A stretch of DNA of 64,000 bases, from contig JBLDXI010000042.1 of assembly GCA_047495785.1 (NCBI GenBank), forward strand, positions 3,906,001 to 3,970,000, read 5' to 3'. A program made the translations under genes and the position numbers. This DNA comes from Lepidodermella squamata. Lineage: Eukaryota > Gastrotricha. This document shows positions 34,109-44,332 of this stretch, one piece after another. The stretch's first letter is position 1; each line of letters begins with the position of its first letter. A model generated the notes under the pieces. The model saw only the letters and a list, made by a program, of their open reading frames with translations. It ran no database searches and was not told where the DNA came from.

Positions 34109-36699
34109 ATGTCATTTGCTGCGTTGAGCTTCGCCCTTTTCATTCTTCACTGCTCCGCGCAGGAGCCTGAGCAGTATTGGCAAACTTATCCTGAGCTTAT
34201 CAACAAGTTGCCGGTGAACTTGGATCCAATCACCACTTTACCGGCGTCGACAACCGGCGAGTGTTTCATGTATTGTCTAATGAAGAATTGCAGCAGTGTC
34301 GCCTACAGCCTAGGCTACAAGTCTTGCCGGCTTTATCGGCATCAAAATCTGCCAAAACCACTCCCCGACCTTGCGTTGGACCCAACCGGAATGATACATC
34401 AAATGTATTTCAAGAAGATATTCTGTCCAGCTGAATGGGAATCTGATATTGCTAATCGCAAGTGCTACTACATGGACACAGCGGCTAAATTGCGGACAGA
34501 TGCTTGGCAGGTTTGTGAGGAGAGACTCACGTCCGAAATGGTTACTTTCAAAAGCCCTCAGCAAAGAGATCAACTGTACCGGGTAGGTTTTCAAATTTTG
34601 GCCTGAAATTAATGCACTTCCAATTTTTCCAAGATTCTGAACGACAAGTATGGCGATGTAACAAAGTGGTGGACAGGATATGCATTATTCGACAGCATGC
34701 TGTGGCCCAGGCCAATCGACGAGGTTCCCGGTTACAGAGCATTCCGCGGCGATTGCGGGGGAAACGACTTGGCTAATTTCTATGCCTCCATTGTTGAATG
34801 TGCCCAGAAATGTGATAGAAAGTATCGCGAGCGCTGCGTTGGATTCATCTACGAGCACAACAACTTGCGATGTTTCCTAAAATATAAAATGTGCGAAGTC
34901 AACAGCAACGGCAAGGCACTAAGTGATAACGTTTGGGCTTATGACAAAGTTCATTCGGGCCGTCCGATGACAACATTTTACAACCAGGATTACGGCGGAT
35001 ACGATGTTAAAGGCTACCCTGACGTTAAGAGCGAGGTGGAATGCCGAAAAAAGATGCGGGAATGGCCGCATGCAGTTCACGGGGCTTGGTTTCCTAACGG
35101 TCAATCTGGAAATACCTGTTGGCTTCACTACAGATCCACGGTCAATAAAGTAAATGCGGTGAACCCGTGTGTGACTTTCGATATCAGTGACATACGCAGA
35201 GGCTGGTGTCCCTACGGAATTCGATATCGAGATGTTTGTCTTGTGACTATGAGACCCCAGAATAGCTTTTACCCACATCAAAATTGGTGCCGCAGCATGG
35301 GCGGAAAATTTACGAGACCTGACGGTGGAAAACGCAAATCTAGCATATTATATGGCGTAAATTTGAACCAAATGTTTGTCGATTGGATCGAAGACGGCCA
35401 CGTCGGAACTTACACGACTCAGTTTGACGGCGTCATGGTTGACAAAAACGCAACTTATTACGGAGGCTTCTTTGGCTGGAATCCAAATGAGCCAAGCTCC
35501 AATGAATACTGCGCCACTGCTTCCTCTCGCAAAATGGATGCCTCGGGTACGTACATGAATATGAACAACGTTCCATGCTCATGGACTGGCGGAACAGGAA
35601 TTTGCGAGTTTCGTAAGCCTATTTCAGTTGTTTTATCCCCCGTAATTATGTTTGAATGCACTTAGCAATTACTCAATCGTACCCAAAAACTTGCCGTTTC
35701 ACTCCTCTTGGCCGAGAATACATGGGAACGATTTCAACAACAATTAGCGGCGCTTCATGCAAATCCTGGTCTCCTGGTAACTATTCTAGCGCCTGGCGAA
35801 ACTTCCCAGACTGGTATACATCGACTGCTTTTTGCCGAAGTCCTGATCGCAATGTGATGAATCAACCCTGGTGTTACCGTCAAGATACTGGAGCTGCTGA
35901 AGCATGCGATATTCCTATGTGCCGTGAGTATCACCACTTTCAATGTATTGTTTGACCAAGTTTGACCGATATCACCCTTTCAATAGCGGAATCTGATTGG
36001 GCTGATGGTCAAATCTACGACCTACCTGAGTCTCCCTACGCCGCAATAACTAAGACCGGCACTCAAGCAGACTCTTACCATTGGACTGTCGAGGCGATTT
36101 CACAGACGGCCAATGCAATTTGTCAGATCGATATGGAAGATTGTAAATTTCCAACATTTTTGCTTCAAATTGTCATTTCGTAACAATCTAGGGTGTCCCT
36201 ACTATTACCGTGGGAGTTGCTACAGGTTTTATATGATTCCCAACAATCACGATGAGGCCAGAGCAATTTGCAAACAAAACGGAGGGTATCTTGCAAGCAT
36301 CACCACGAAAGATGAACAATACTTTATAATGGGAATAACCCAGCGACTTGGAGGTACTTTTTTAGTGTGCCTATGTATTTTCGGCTGAATATTGTTTTCA
36401 CAAAGAACAATGGTTCAAACTGTTTGATTATCATATCGGTCTCTATTGGAACACAACAATTAATGGGTGGGCATGGGAGAGTGGCGAGCAATACGCAACA
36501 ACTAGCTGGATCTCCGGCTATCCTGGCGGGAACAGTGGCGCGGCATATTGTGGTTATCTTAATAACGCCGGAGACGGTTAGTTCTTGATTTTTTCTTCAC
36601 CTAACTTTCGAGACGATTCTAACATCTTCTTCAGGATTTTGGTCATCACTTGTTTGCTACTATAAAACGTGGTTCATTTGCGAGACGAAGCTGGCTTGA
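34109..36699 (+). CDS. Secreted PAN/Apple, C-type lectin and kringle protein (copy A)
   Basis: The product is a mosaic extracellular protein, probably binding carbohydrate or protein ligands outside the cell; its function is unknown. Exons 34109-34582, 34634-35612, 35666-35923, 35987-36142, 36192-36353, 36406-36576 and 36635-36699 join in phase to 754 residues. A signal peptide (1-18) is followed by a PAN/Apple-like region with TGECFMYCLMKNCSS (about 50-105), a partial C-type-lectin-like segment (about 109-200), further PAN-like cysteine modules (about 195-330), a C-type lectin domain (about 350-480), a classic kringle (about 490-570; FCRSPDRNVMNQPWCY...CDIPMC), and a terminal C-type lectin domain (about 620-754). 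The lectin loops carry EPS or GEQ rather than EPN/QPD, so calcium-dependent sugar binding is uncertain. The gene is followed by a tandem paralogue. Confidence 0.85.
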
Positions 36700-37606
36700 C
36701 CTGATAAGGATGGAGAGATGGGTGGACGGTAGAAATTGTTGACCGCTTGATTTTCCGCTGTGAAACATTTTGAAGCGTGCGTTCGACAATGTGAATTATA
36801 AAACCTGACGGAAATCTGTCAAGAGAAATGGGACGCAACCCAAGCAGAGTTACAGCGTTTCTTCAAGATGTCAAATGAAAAAGGCGGTGTGTGAAATAAT
36901 AAAAGTGCACCAGCTGTTGCTCTTTTCAGATGAATTTAAATTATACTGTTTCTTGGGTTGCGTCTCAATTGGATTACCTAGCTACCTTACAATAATTTTT
37001 AGTTTGCCTTATTTCAGCAGCGTTGCAAAACTAGGAAATTGCGAAGACTCTAACGTCAGAAATGTCTGCACTAAAAGAAGATCAAGGGTTGCAAAATAAT
37101 TATTGGTAAAAGGAAAGTCAACAATTTTTTGGATATTCTGTCGCCTCGCCTGATGCGTTTTCGTTATTTCTATTAGGCGGAAGCTTTCGAAGTTGCGAAA
37201 TTTCAGCCACGCACTTTTCACTCAAAGGGTTACACCCAGTTGTATTCAAATTTCTGTTCGTTAAATTATTTATCAAGCGAGGAACGCTGCAAAATATTCA
37301 AGTCGATTTCCTGGAATGATTTCCTTATTAAGCAGAAGTTCGTCGTTCGCAACTGTTTACCATCTAACACGCTCGGCTTAATAAAAAGCGAAGTAAATTA
37401 TTCAGATACTGTTGCTTCCGCTCAAACCTTGTGCGTGATGTTGTTAGTGCGCTTAAATTCCGTCTCGCTCGGTGAATGCCGTTAACTATGCCATCGGTTG
37501 AAAATTGGCTTTACCTCCTAAATAAAAGATGACTAAGATGGTAAGAAGTCGGTATCGAAGAGACCAATTTTACTTGCAGTGTTTCATTTTCACAGCCTCA
37601 AATAGC
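36700..37606. other. Spacer between tandem lectin genes
   Basis: The spacer contains the 3' UTR of copy A (AATAAA near 36898) and the promoter of copy B. No other coding sequence is recognised. An acceptor-like TTTTCACAG at about 37594 lies 12 nt before the copy B start codon. Confidence 0.55.
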
Positions 37607-40197
37607 ATGAAGTGCGTTACGGTGTTGCTTATCAGCTGTCTAATGATTGCTGAAAGTCTTTCTCAGGAGTCGGAGCAATACTGGCAGACTTATCCAGAAC
37701 TTACTAACCGGCTACCTGTCAACTTGGATCCGATATGGGAAGTCGCAGCTTCAAGCACGGGAGAATGTTTCACCTACTGCTTGATGAAGAATTGCAGCAG
37801 CGTTGGGTTTAGCCAACTTTTCAACTCTTGCAAACTTTACTGGCACAATCTAGCAAAACCTCTTCCTGATCTAGGCGTGGACCCAACGGGAATGCAACAT
37901 CAGATGCATTACAAGAAGCTATTCTGCCCGGCGGGTTGGGAGGCAGATCTTTTGTCACGGAAATGTTACTACATGGACATAATGCCCAAGCTCAGATCAC
38001 AGGCTTGGCAAACTTGCGAAGAAAAGCTCATGTCTGAGATGGTGATGTTCCAGACCCGCCAACAACGGGATCGGTTATACGCGGTAAGTTATAATGGCGA
38101 TGGATACAACGTCATATCTATTTGTTCTTAATTAAGATTTTAAACGATAAATATCCTTCTGTTTCGAAATGGTGGACGGGTTATGCTCTGTTTGATAGTA
38201 TGCTATGGCCTCGGCCGATTGACGAGGTTCCTGGTTACAGGGTGTATCGCGGCGACTGCGGCGGGAATGATCTCGTGAGCTTTCCCATTCCGTTAGCCGA
38301 GTGTGCTCAGAAATGCGATAAGACATACCGAGAGCGTTGCCAGGGGTTCGTATACGACTATGGCATCCGGAAATGCTTCCTGAAGTACAGAATGTGTGAA
38401 TTGAACAGCAATAACAAGCAGTTCAGCGATAACGTATGGGCTTACGACAAAGTCCACTCGGGCCGCCCTATGCTGACCACAGTCAATCAGGATTTTGGGG
38501 GCAGAGATGTCTATGGTTATCCTAACGTTAAAACTGAGAAGGAATGTCGAAAGAAGATACGCCAGTGGACTAGTGCTGTTCACGGTGTTTGGTATCCTAA
38601 CGGTGTCGCGGGAGCTACATGCTGGATGCACTTCAGATCTACTCCGACTAAAGATAGCGTCGCTAATGCTGTTTCTTTCGACATTAATGATATACGCGAG
38701 GGCTGGTGTCCTTACGGTGTTCGTTATCGAGACGTGTGCTTGCTGTATATGCGTAATACGGGAACTTTTTACAACCTTCAAAACTGGTGTCGCGGCATGG
38801 GTGGAAAATTCACGCGACCTGATGGTGGCAAGCGAAAATCCAGCCTGTTCTACGCCCTTGCAGGTAGCCCTTACGTCGATTGGCTGGATGACGGCCATGT
38901 CGGCAATTACACAACTCAGTTTGACGGCGTCATGGTTGACAAAAACGCGGCTTACACCGGCTTCTTTGGCTGGTATGGGCCGAGTGAACCCTCGGGAGGG
39001 ACCGAGCACTGTGCTGTTGCTGATGTCCGCAAGCAAGATGCCACAGGAACTTACAATTTGATGAATGATGTCCCCTGCAACTGGGCTAGTGGCGTTGGTG
39101 TTTGTGAATTGCGTAAGCGCTTCATTAGGTTTCAAAACTCAGATCTTTTCACGACTATCCTTAGCAATTACTCAATCGTACCCGAAGGCTTGTCGCTTCA
39201 CTCCTCTTGGCCGAGAATACATGGGACCGATTTCAACAACAATTAGCGGCGCCTCATGCAAATCCTGGTCTACGGGAAATTATTCAAGCGCCTGGCGAAA
39301 CTTCCCAGACTGGCACACATCGACTGCCTTTTGCCGAAGCCCTGATCGCAATGTTATGAATCAACCATGGTGTTACCGTCAAGACACAGGAGCTGCTGAA
39401 GCATGCGATATTCCCATGTGCCGTGAGTTTTGGCATTTTCAAATTGTTTGATGAAATGCAATCCTTTTACCTTGTAACAGCGGAATCTGATTGGGCTGAT
39501 GATCAAATATACGACCTACCTGATGCACCGTACGCTGCAATAACAAGAAATCTGACTCAATCAGACTCCTACCACTGGACAATTGAATCAATAACCCAAA
39601 ATGCAAACGCGCTGTGCCAAATGAACATGGACGATTGTAAATAATATTCCGCTAAATTTTCTGCCGCAATCTCTGGTTTCTTAAAATCTAGGGTGCCCGT
39701 ATTACTACCGTGGCAGCTGCTATAAACTTTTCCGGATTCCGAACACGCGTGATCAAGCTAGAACCGTCTGTGCTCAAAACGGAGCTTACCTGGCGAGCAT
39801 TACCACTAGAGAGGAGCAGAACTTTCTACTCGGCGTTCTTATGCGTCTTGGCGGTTTGTTTCAGCTAACGCACCGCTTGAAGCAGTGTCAAAAGTTTTGT
39901 ATTTCAGAGCAAAGGTACAGGCTTTATGACTACCACATCGGTCTCTATTGGAACACGACCATCAACGGATGGGCTTGGGAGAGCGGCGAACCGTTCGCAT
40001 TCACCAGTTGGATTTCGGGATATCCTGGTGGTAACACAGGGCAATATTTTTGCGGGTATTTCAACAATGGTGGCGACGGTGAGTTCTCAATTTTTGATGC
40101 AGGCATTATTCAGCTCATTTTTCAACATATAGGGTTTTGGTCTTCTTTGTATTGCGAATACTACACTTGGTACGTTTGCGAGACAAAGCTGGCCTAA
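37607..40197 (+). CDS. Secreted PAN/Apple, C-type lectin and kringle protein (copy B)
   Basis: This is a tandem paralogue of the preceding gene with the same seven-exon plan. Exons are 37607-38083, 38137-39112, 39165-39422, 39481-39636, 39692-39853, 39908-40078 and 40133-40197, again 754 residues. Exons 3-7 have exactly the same lengths as in copy A (258, 156, 162, 171, 65 nt). The start at 37607 was chosen because MKCVTVLLISCLMIAESLSQ is a good signal peptide; an in-frame ATG lies further upstream at 37529, before an acceptor-like site. Domains match copy A. The C-terminal lectin loop reads ESGEPFAFTSW. Poly(A) signal at 40387. Function is unknown; secreted mosaic lectins often act in defence or cuticle/mucus. 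Confidence 0.85.
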
Positions 40198-40621
40198 GAT
40201 TCACTCCGTTTTAAACCCCGCGACGCATTGCAACTTCGGCCCGGGATTTCTCAACCATTTGACTTGTACACAGAACAGCCCTTCTTAGAAACTTGTGATA
40301 TTCCAGTAAATTTCCAGTGTGATCATATGACAACTTGCAATAAGGATGCCTCGTAACTCCCGCGTGAAGTTAGATCTCCGTTAATGAATAAATAAATTAA
40401 TTGATTGATTAATTAATCAGCAGGTAATTATTCGGAAATTTTATTTTTCAATTTCAGGTCACACCCACTTGAAACATCACTTGGAAATATAAGCAACAAG
40501 CATTTAAGCGACAAACCTTGTTTTCAAGCGTACAACCCAAAATACAAGCTTGGATTTATATCAGTATAAAAGAAAGAAAGAACGAATTCCCGGCGCACAA
40601 AAAATAAATCAGCAGATAGGC
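40198..40621. other. Convergent 3' intergenic region
   Basis: The space between the stop codons of lectin B and BRCC36 contains poly(A) signals for both strands (AATAAA at 40387 on plus; its complement near 40440). No gene seen. Confidence 0.6.
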
Positions 40622-43270
40622 CTAGACATTGGTTCCGAACTGCGAATAGACAGAAGATTGGTTCGCAGAGCCACGCCCACGACCGTGCCCGCTTGAATAG
40701 CCGCTCTGGTTCGTAACCGGCATAGAAACAGACCCGCCAGTTGGTCGACTCCGCGACGGTGCTTCAGTATAGGATTGGTGGGAGTAAGCAACAGCGACTG
40801 GCGAGGAGTTTAGGCTGGAATTAGGCGAAGCGTCTAGCAATTTTTGAACGCGATCGGGGTCTTTCCTTGCCACCTCAATAGCCTGGGTTAGATCAAGTTA
40901 ATAAATTAAGGAAATAGGGGAAGCTTCTTCAGGGCTCACAGGCTCGATTTTGCAGGATTCCAGGCGTGATTCAAGTGCTGCGATCAAAGGGTAGCCGATT
41001 TCGTTCATGACTCGCATTAAACGGTAGGAGTAGGCTGAAAATCAAAATAAATTTGTATAAAAATAAATCAATTTGGAATTCGATATAGATGTAAAGGGGT
41101 CATTGTAGTCAAATTTAGGGTTTTCGAAACGCCTTAGTTCCCTGCGAAAACGCTCGAAACCTCGGGTTTAGCGGTTTTAGTGCGCTGTCTTGGGGATGGT
41201 AAGTATTATATTTAATTTTCATTTTCTATTCAGTAATTATACGAGCTTCACTTCGAAGGACTTTGAGGAATTTAGCTAGAAAAAACTCTACTTGATTTCG
41301 CTTATATTTGCTTTGTTTTTCTCTTTCCAAGCGATGTTTTGACAAGGTTTTGTCATCTCATTTCCAATCATAGCTATTTAATTTTTGATCAAATTCGTTT
41401 GCTTTATTTGCATTGAAAGCTTCTGAAGCGCTCGGCGCACTAGAGCCCTTCTTTTCGCGAAGTGTAGCCTTTCTCCCCATGAGTGAACTGGGAAGCTGTA
41501 GGTTTTGTACATTTCTTTTTTTACTACCTAATGGCTCTATTACTCCACTGTGACCCATTTGGCCATTGGAAAGAGGCTGCCAAAAGAATGTTCGGATTGG
41601 GTGAAGATTTACAGCGCAAGAGATGCTACATAAGGTACTACAGAGAATTGGCGAAAGAGTCATCTGAGCCAGTTCCAACAGGACCAGTATTTGTAGTTAG
41701 TGTTCCTAATACGACTGACTTTGAGCTCGAACTGCGTGGACTACGGCAACGTTGGCGTTTCCGTAATAATGCCTTTCGACCAATTGGGCGTTCTTCCTGT
41801 TCCGGCACCTTATTGATCGAGGTGCTGCTGGCCGTCGACTCAGACACTTCTCTTTTTCGCAATTTTCCGACATTCTTCACTGCCTTGCTAGTTCTGCCTT
41901 TTGATGGCGTTTCATTGGCAATTTTTCAGAATCTCGGACCACCGGCATACTCGGACCCCATACTGTCTTATATTTGGAGAATATCGCACTGCACAAATAT
42001 GTTGCCCGGTTTAACTATGGTTCGCTGACGTTTTTTTGAATTGCAAGGTAAAAGTGGTCGGCCAACTTCCATTTTACCTCCAAAAATGGAAGCTGGCCGA
42101 CCACCCTCAGCCGACCACCTCGTGGTCCATCTCATTGGATGTGTCAACTCTGACACAAGAATAATATTGAGTGGCACAAACAACCGGGCTGGTTTTGCTA
42201 TGGCTCGCTAAGGTTTTTTTTATAATGGGTCCGCCAACTTCCATCAATTGTTTGAATACTCAATTTTCGGCATTATTTTACATTTTTAATGCAAAACTTG
42301 GCTCACCTGAATTGGCGAGGAAATTAGAGCTGCCGTCTGTTACAACTTGAGCCATCAATTCGTCCTCCTCCGATTGCAAAATCCTCAACAGATCGACGAG
42401 AGTATCCATCGCCCATCGACTCAGCCCACCCAGGCCAGATTTTCCACGACCGCCGATATCCACAACACTGATCGGTAGCTGTCGGAAACCGAGGCTGGAA
42501 GAACGATCGGTTTTGAAGGCCAACAGTTGCAATTGCTGGGTTAAAGGCGTTTGCTTCGAAGCGGCATTGAACGGCGTGAAAATCAACCCGACAAAAGTTG
42601 GATCCTGCTGTTCACACGCTTCTTGAGAGCTCACATCTAAAAATTGAGAAAAATATGATTTATTCAATTTTTTTCATGAAAAATTACGAACCGACAGAAG
42701 ATGGGATAGGCATCAGTCGAGGATGGCTGTGGTACCACCCAACAACTCGAACGTTCATCCCATGTGATTTTTTCAACGCATCAGCATGTTCAACGCCCAT
42801 AGCCATTTGCAACGGGGTGATTTCGACCCGGTCTTTTTGGCGATGAGTTCCACGCGGAAGAGGAAAACAAGCTGTTATATCAATTCTTCGATCGTCATCA
42901 GATGGCTAAAGATTAAATAAAGATTATTTCAAATTTTCAAAATTAAAATTGAATTTTAATAAATTTTCTGAAATTTTAAAATCGAATGTTTCACTACCTG
43001 GCCGAGAAGTAGGCCGCAGATTTCGTCTTTTTCAGTGGTCAACGCATGAGTCATACACACGAAATAGACATCGGCTGATAGCAGGACTTGTTCAACACCC
43101 TGAGACTGCTTTTCTCGCCTCGAAATTGGCCCAGAACTGTTGTTACTACTCGGCAATGGAGCTGTATTCCACGCATTATGCTGAGGTTGCGAGGTTTGCC
43201 GCCCGTTATAATTGTCATAGCTCGGCGAGTTCGATCGGCCTTGATTCGGGTAACCACCTCGAGAAGTCAT
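40622..43270 (-). CDS. BRCC3: BRCC36, Lys63-specific JAMM/MPN+ deubiquitinase
   Basis: BRCC36 is the zinc-dependent protease that cleaves Lys63-linked ubiquitin in the BRCA1-A and BRISC complexes. Exons 43270-42998, 42905-42692, 42636-42307, 41034-40940 and 40882-40622 join in phase to 390 residues. The first 48 residues are low-complexity and not part of the domain. The MPN domain starts VLLSADVYFVCMTHALTTEKDE. The JAMM motif is complete: E in EICGLLLGQ and HSHPRLMPIPSSVD, spanning the exon 2/3 junction. FVGLIFTPFN follows. The C-terminal tail (last 86 residues) is rich in S, G and R and ends GHGRGRGSANQSSVYSQFG. Human BRCC36 is about 316 residues, so both ends are extended. The 1.3-kb intron 3 holds a hairpin and possibly another ORF. 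Confidence 0.9.
41638..41948 (-). pseudogene. Possible nested ORF or pseudogene in BRCC36 intron 3
   Basis: Not recognised. Within the intron, on the same strand, an ATG at 41948 opens MPVVRDSEKLPMKRHQKAE and stops after 22 codons. Shifting frame within a run of five A residues (41926-41922) continues as a basic, S/R-rich protein-like stretch (KREVSESTASSTS, RSPRSSSSKS) to a stop at 41640. Another open frame (41678-41358) on the same strand ends LNSYDWK. This could be a small nuclear-protein gene with a disabling indel or missing intron, or chance. Low confidence. Confidence 0.22.
42054..42104. repeat. Near-perfect 22-bp inverted repeat (hairpin) in BRCC36 intron 3
   Basis: Arms 42054-42075 and 42083-42104 are complementary over 22 bp with a single G/T-type exception, separated by a 7-nt loop (acctcca). 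A diverged, partial copy of the surrounding sequence (from ccgggct to ccgccaacttccat) occurs at about 42183-42244. The structure resembles a miniature inverted element or a small-RNA precursor. Confidence 0.8.
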
Positions 43271-44332
43271 TTTTCACGTGAAAAATTTAAAATAACTAAT
43301 TATTGAAATAAAAAATTCATCAATTCATCATTTAGCGGTTTTATTCTCAAATTCGAAATATTGGTAATAATCATGGTATAGCGTTGTCAATATTATAGCA
43401 ATAATAACAAGTGATAAACGTTGCAGATCAATGATTGAATCGCCGGCTTATTATGCATCCAAATTATATAGATTACTTCATCCTAAATTTACAAGTTTAT
43501 GCGTCATTTTTCTTTACCTTGCAACAACCAACAAACAAACACCATGTTCAGAACTCGTTTAAAAATAACTCGTTGCGCTCACGTATAATTAATTATCAAT
43601 CAATTTTTCGCTTTACATTAATCACGATTAAAAAAAGAGATTATATATAAATTCGAGTAATTTTTTTCCAAGCTTCATTTTTTCCATATTGTCGAGGACA
43701 ATAAATTTTGTAGACGATTTTTTTTGTTCGAAACATAAGCAAAAAAAACTGGACCAATCAGATGAATCAGCGGAGAAACTCAGGACATTACTAGACTAAA
43801 AATCAAGTCATCATGTAAAAACGAGACTGCACCTGTCAGAAAAATCATGTCATGCAACGCGACGAAAAGCGGCACGAAAATTGAGGCATTTCACGTAGAA
43901 AAAAAACGAATCGGCTAAGAAGCATATTTTTTACTGCGATATAGGCAAGATCTATATATTGTGTATAACGACTACAATTAAAAGAAAAACAGCGCAAAAG
44001 CGACTTGATCAAAAGAAGACTACGACGATATATTTAGAGGGTGAGCGATTTTCAAGCCTATTTTGGTTCACATTTTTTTAAATTCTCAATATTAGAGATT
44101 AGAACACATTTTTTGTCATTTATCAAGAGCACTCCTATTTTTCGTTGTTGACTGAATTTTGAAAGGCGAGTCATAAATTGAGTCAGCACTCATGTCTTGA
44201 ATTAGATTTTTCCTAGGCAGAGAAAGCGGCTTTTAGCACACTGTTACACCACTGAAGGCTATGACACTCAATTTAATGGCTAATTTTTCAATTAATTTGA
44301 CCTCTTCAGTTCAAAATAATGTTATTTTTCGA
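43271..44332. other. Spacer between LRCH 3' end and BRCC36 start
   Basis: AT-rich, about 1.06 kb, with no recognisable ORF. It probably includes the long-form 3' UTR of LRCH and the BRCC36 promoter. Confidence 0.5.

Noticed and set aside
38293-39135. 280-codon ORF on the minus strand across lectin copy B
   Set aside because: It is the antisense shadow of the conserved coding exon 2 of lectin B, whose plus-strand frame has clear domains and paralogue conservation.
41483-42028. 181-codon plus-strand ORF in BRCC36 intron 3
   Set aside because: No recognisable domain, and it overlaps the hairpin flank and the more protein-like minus-strand frames. Treated as chance.
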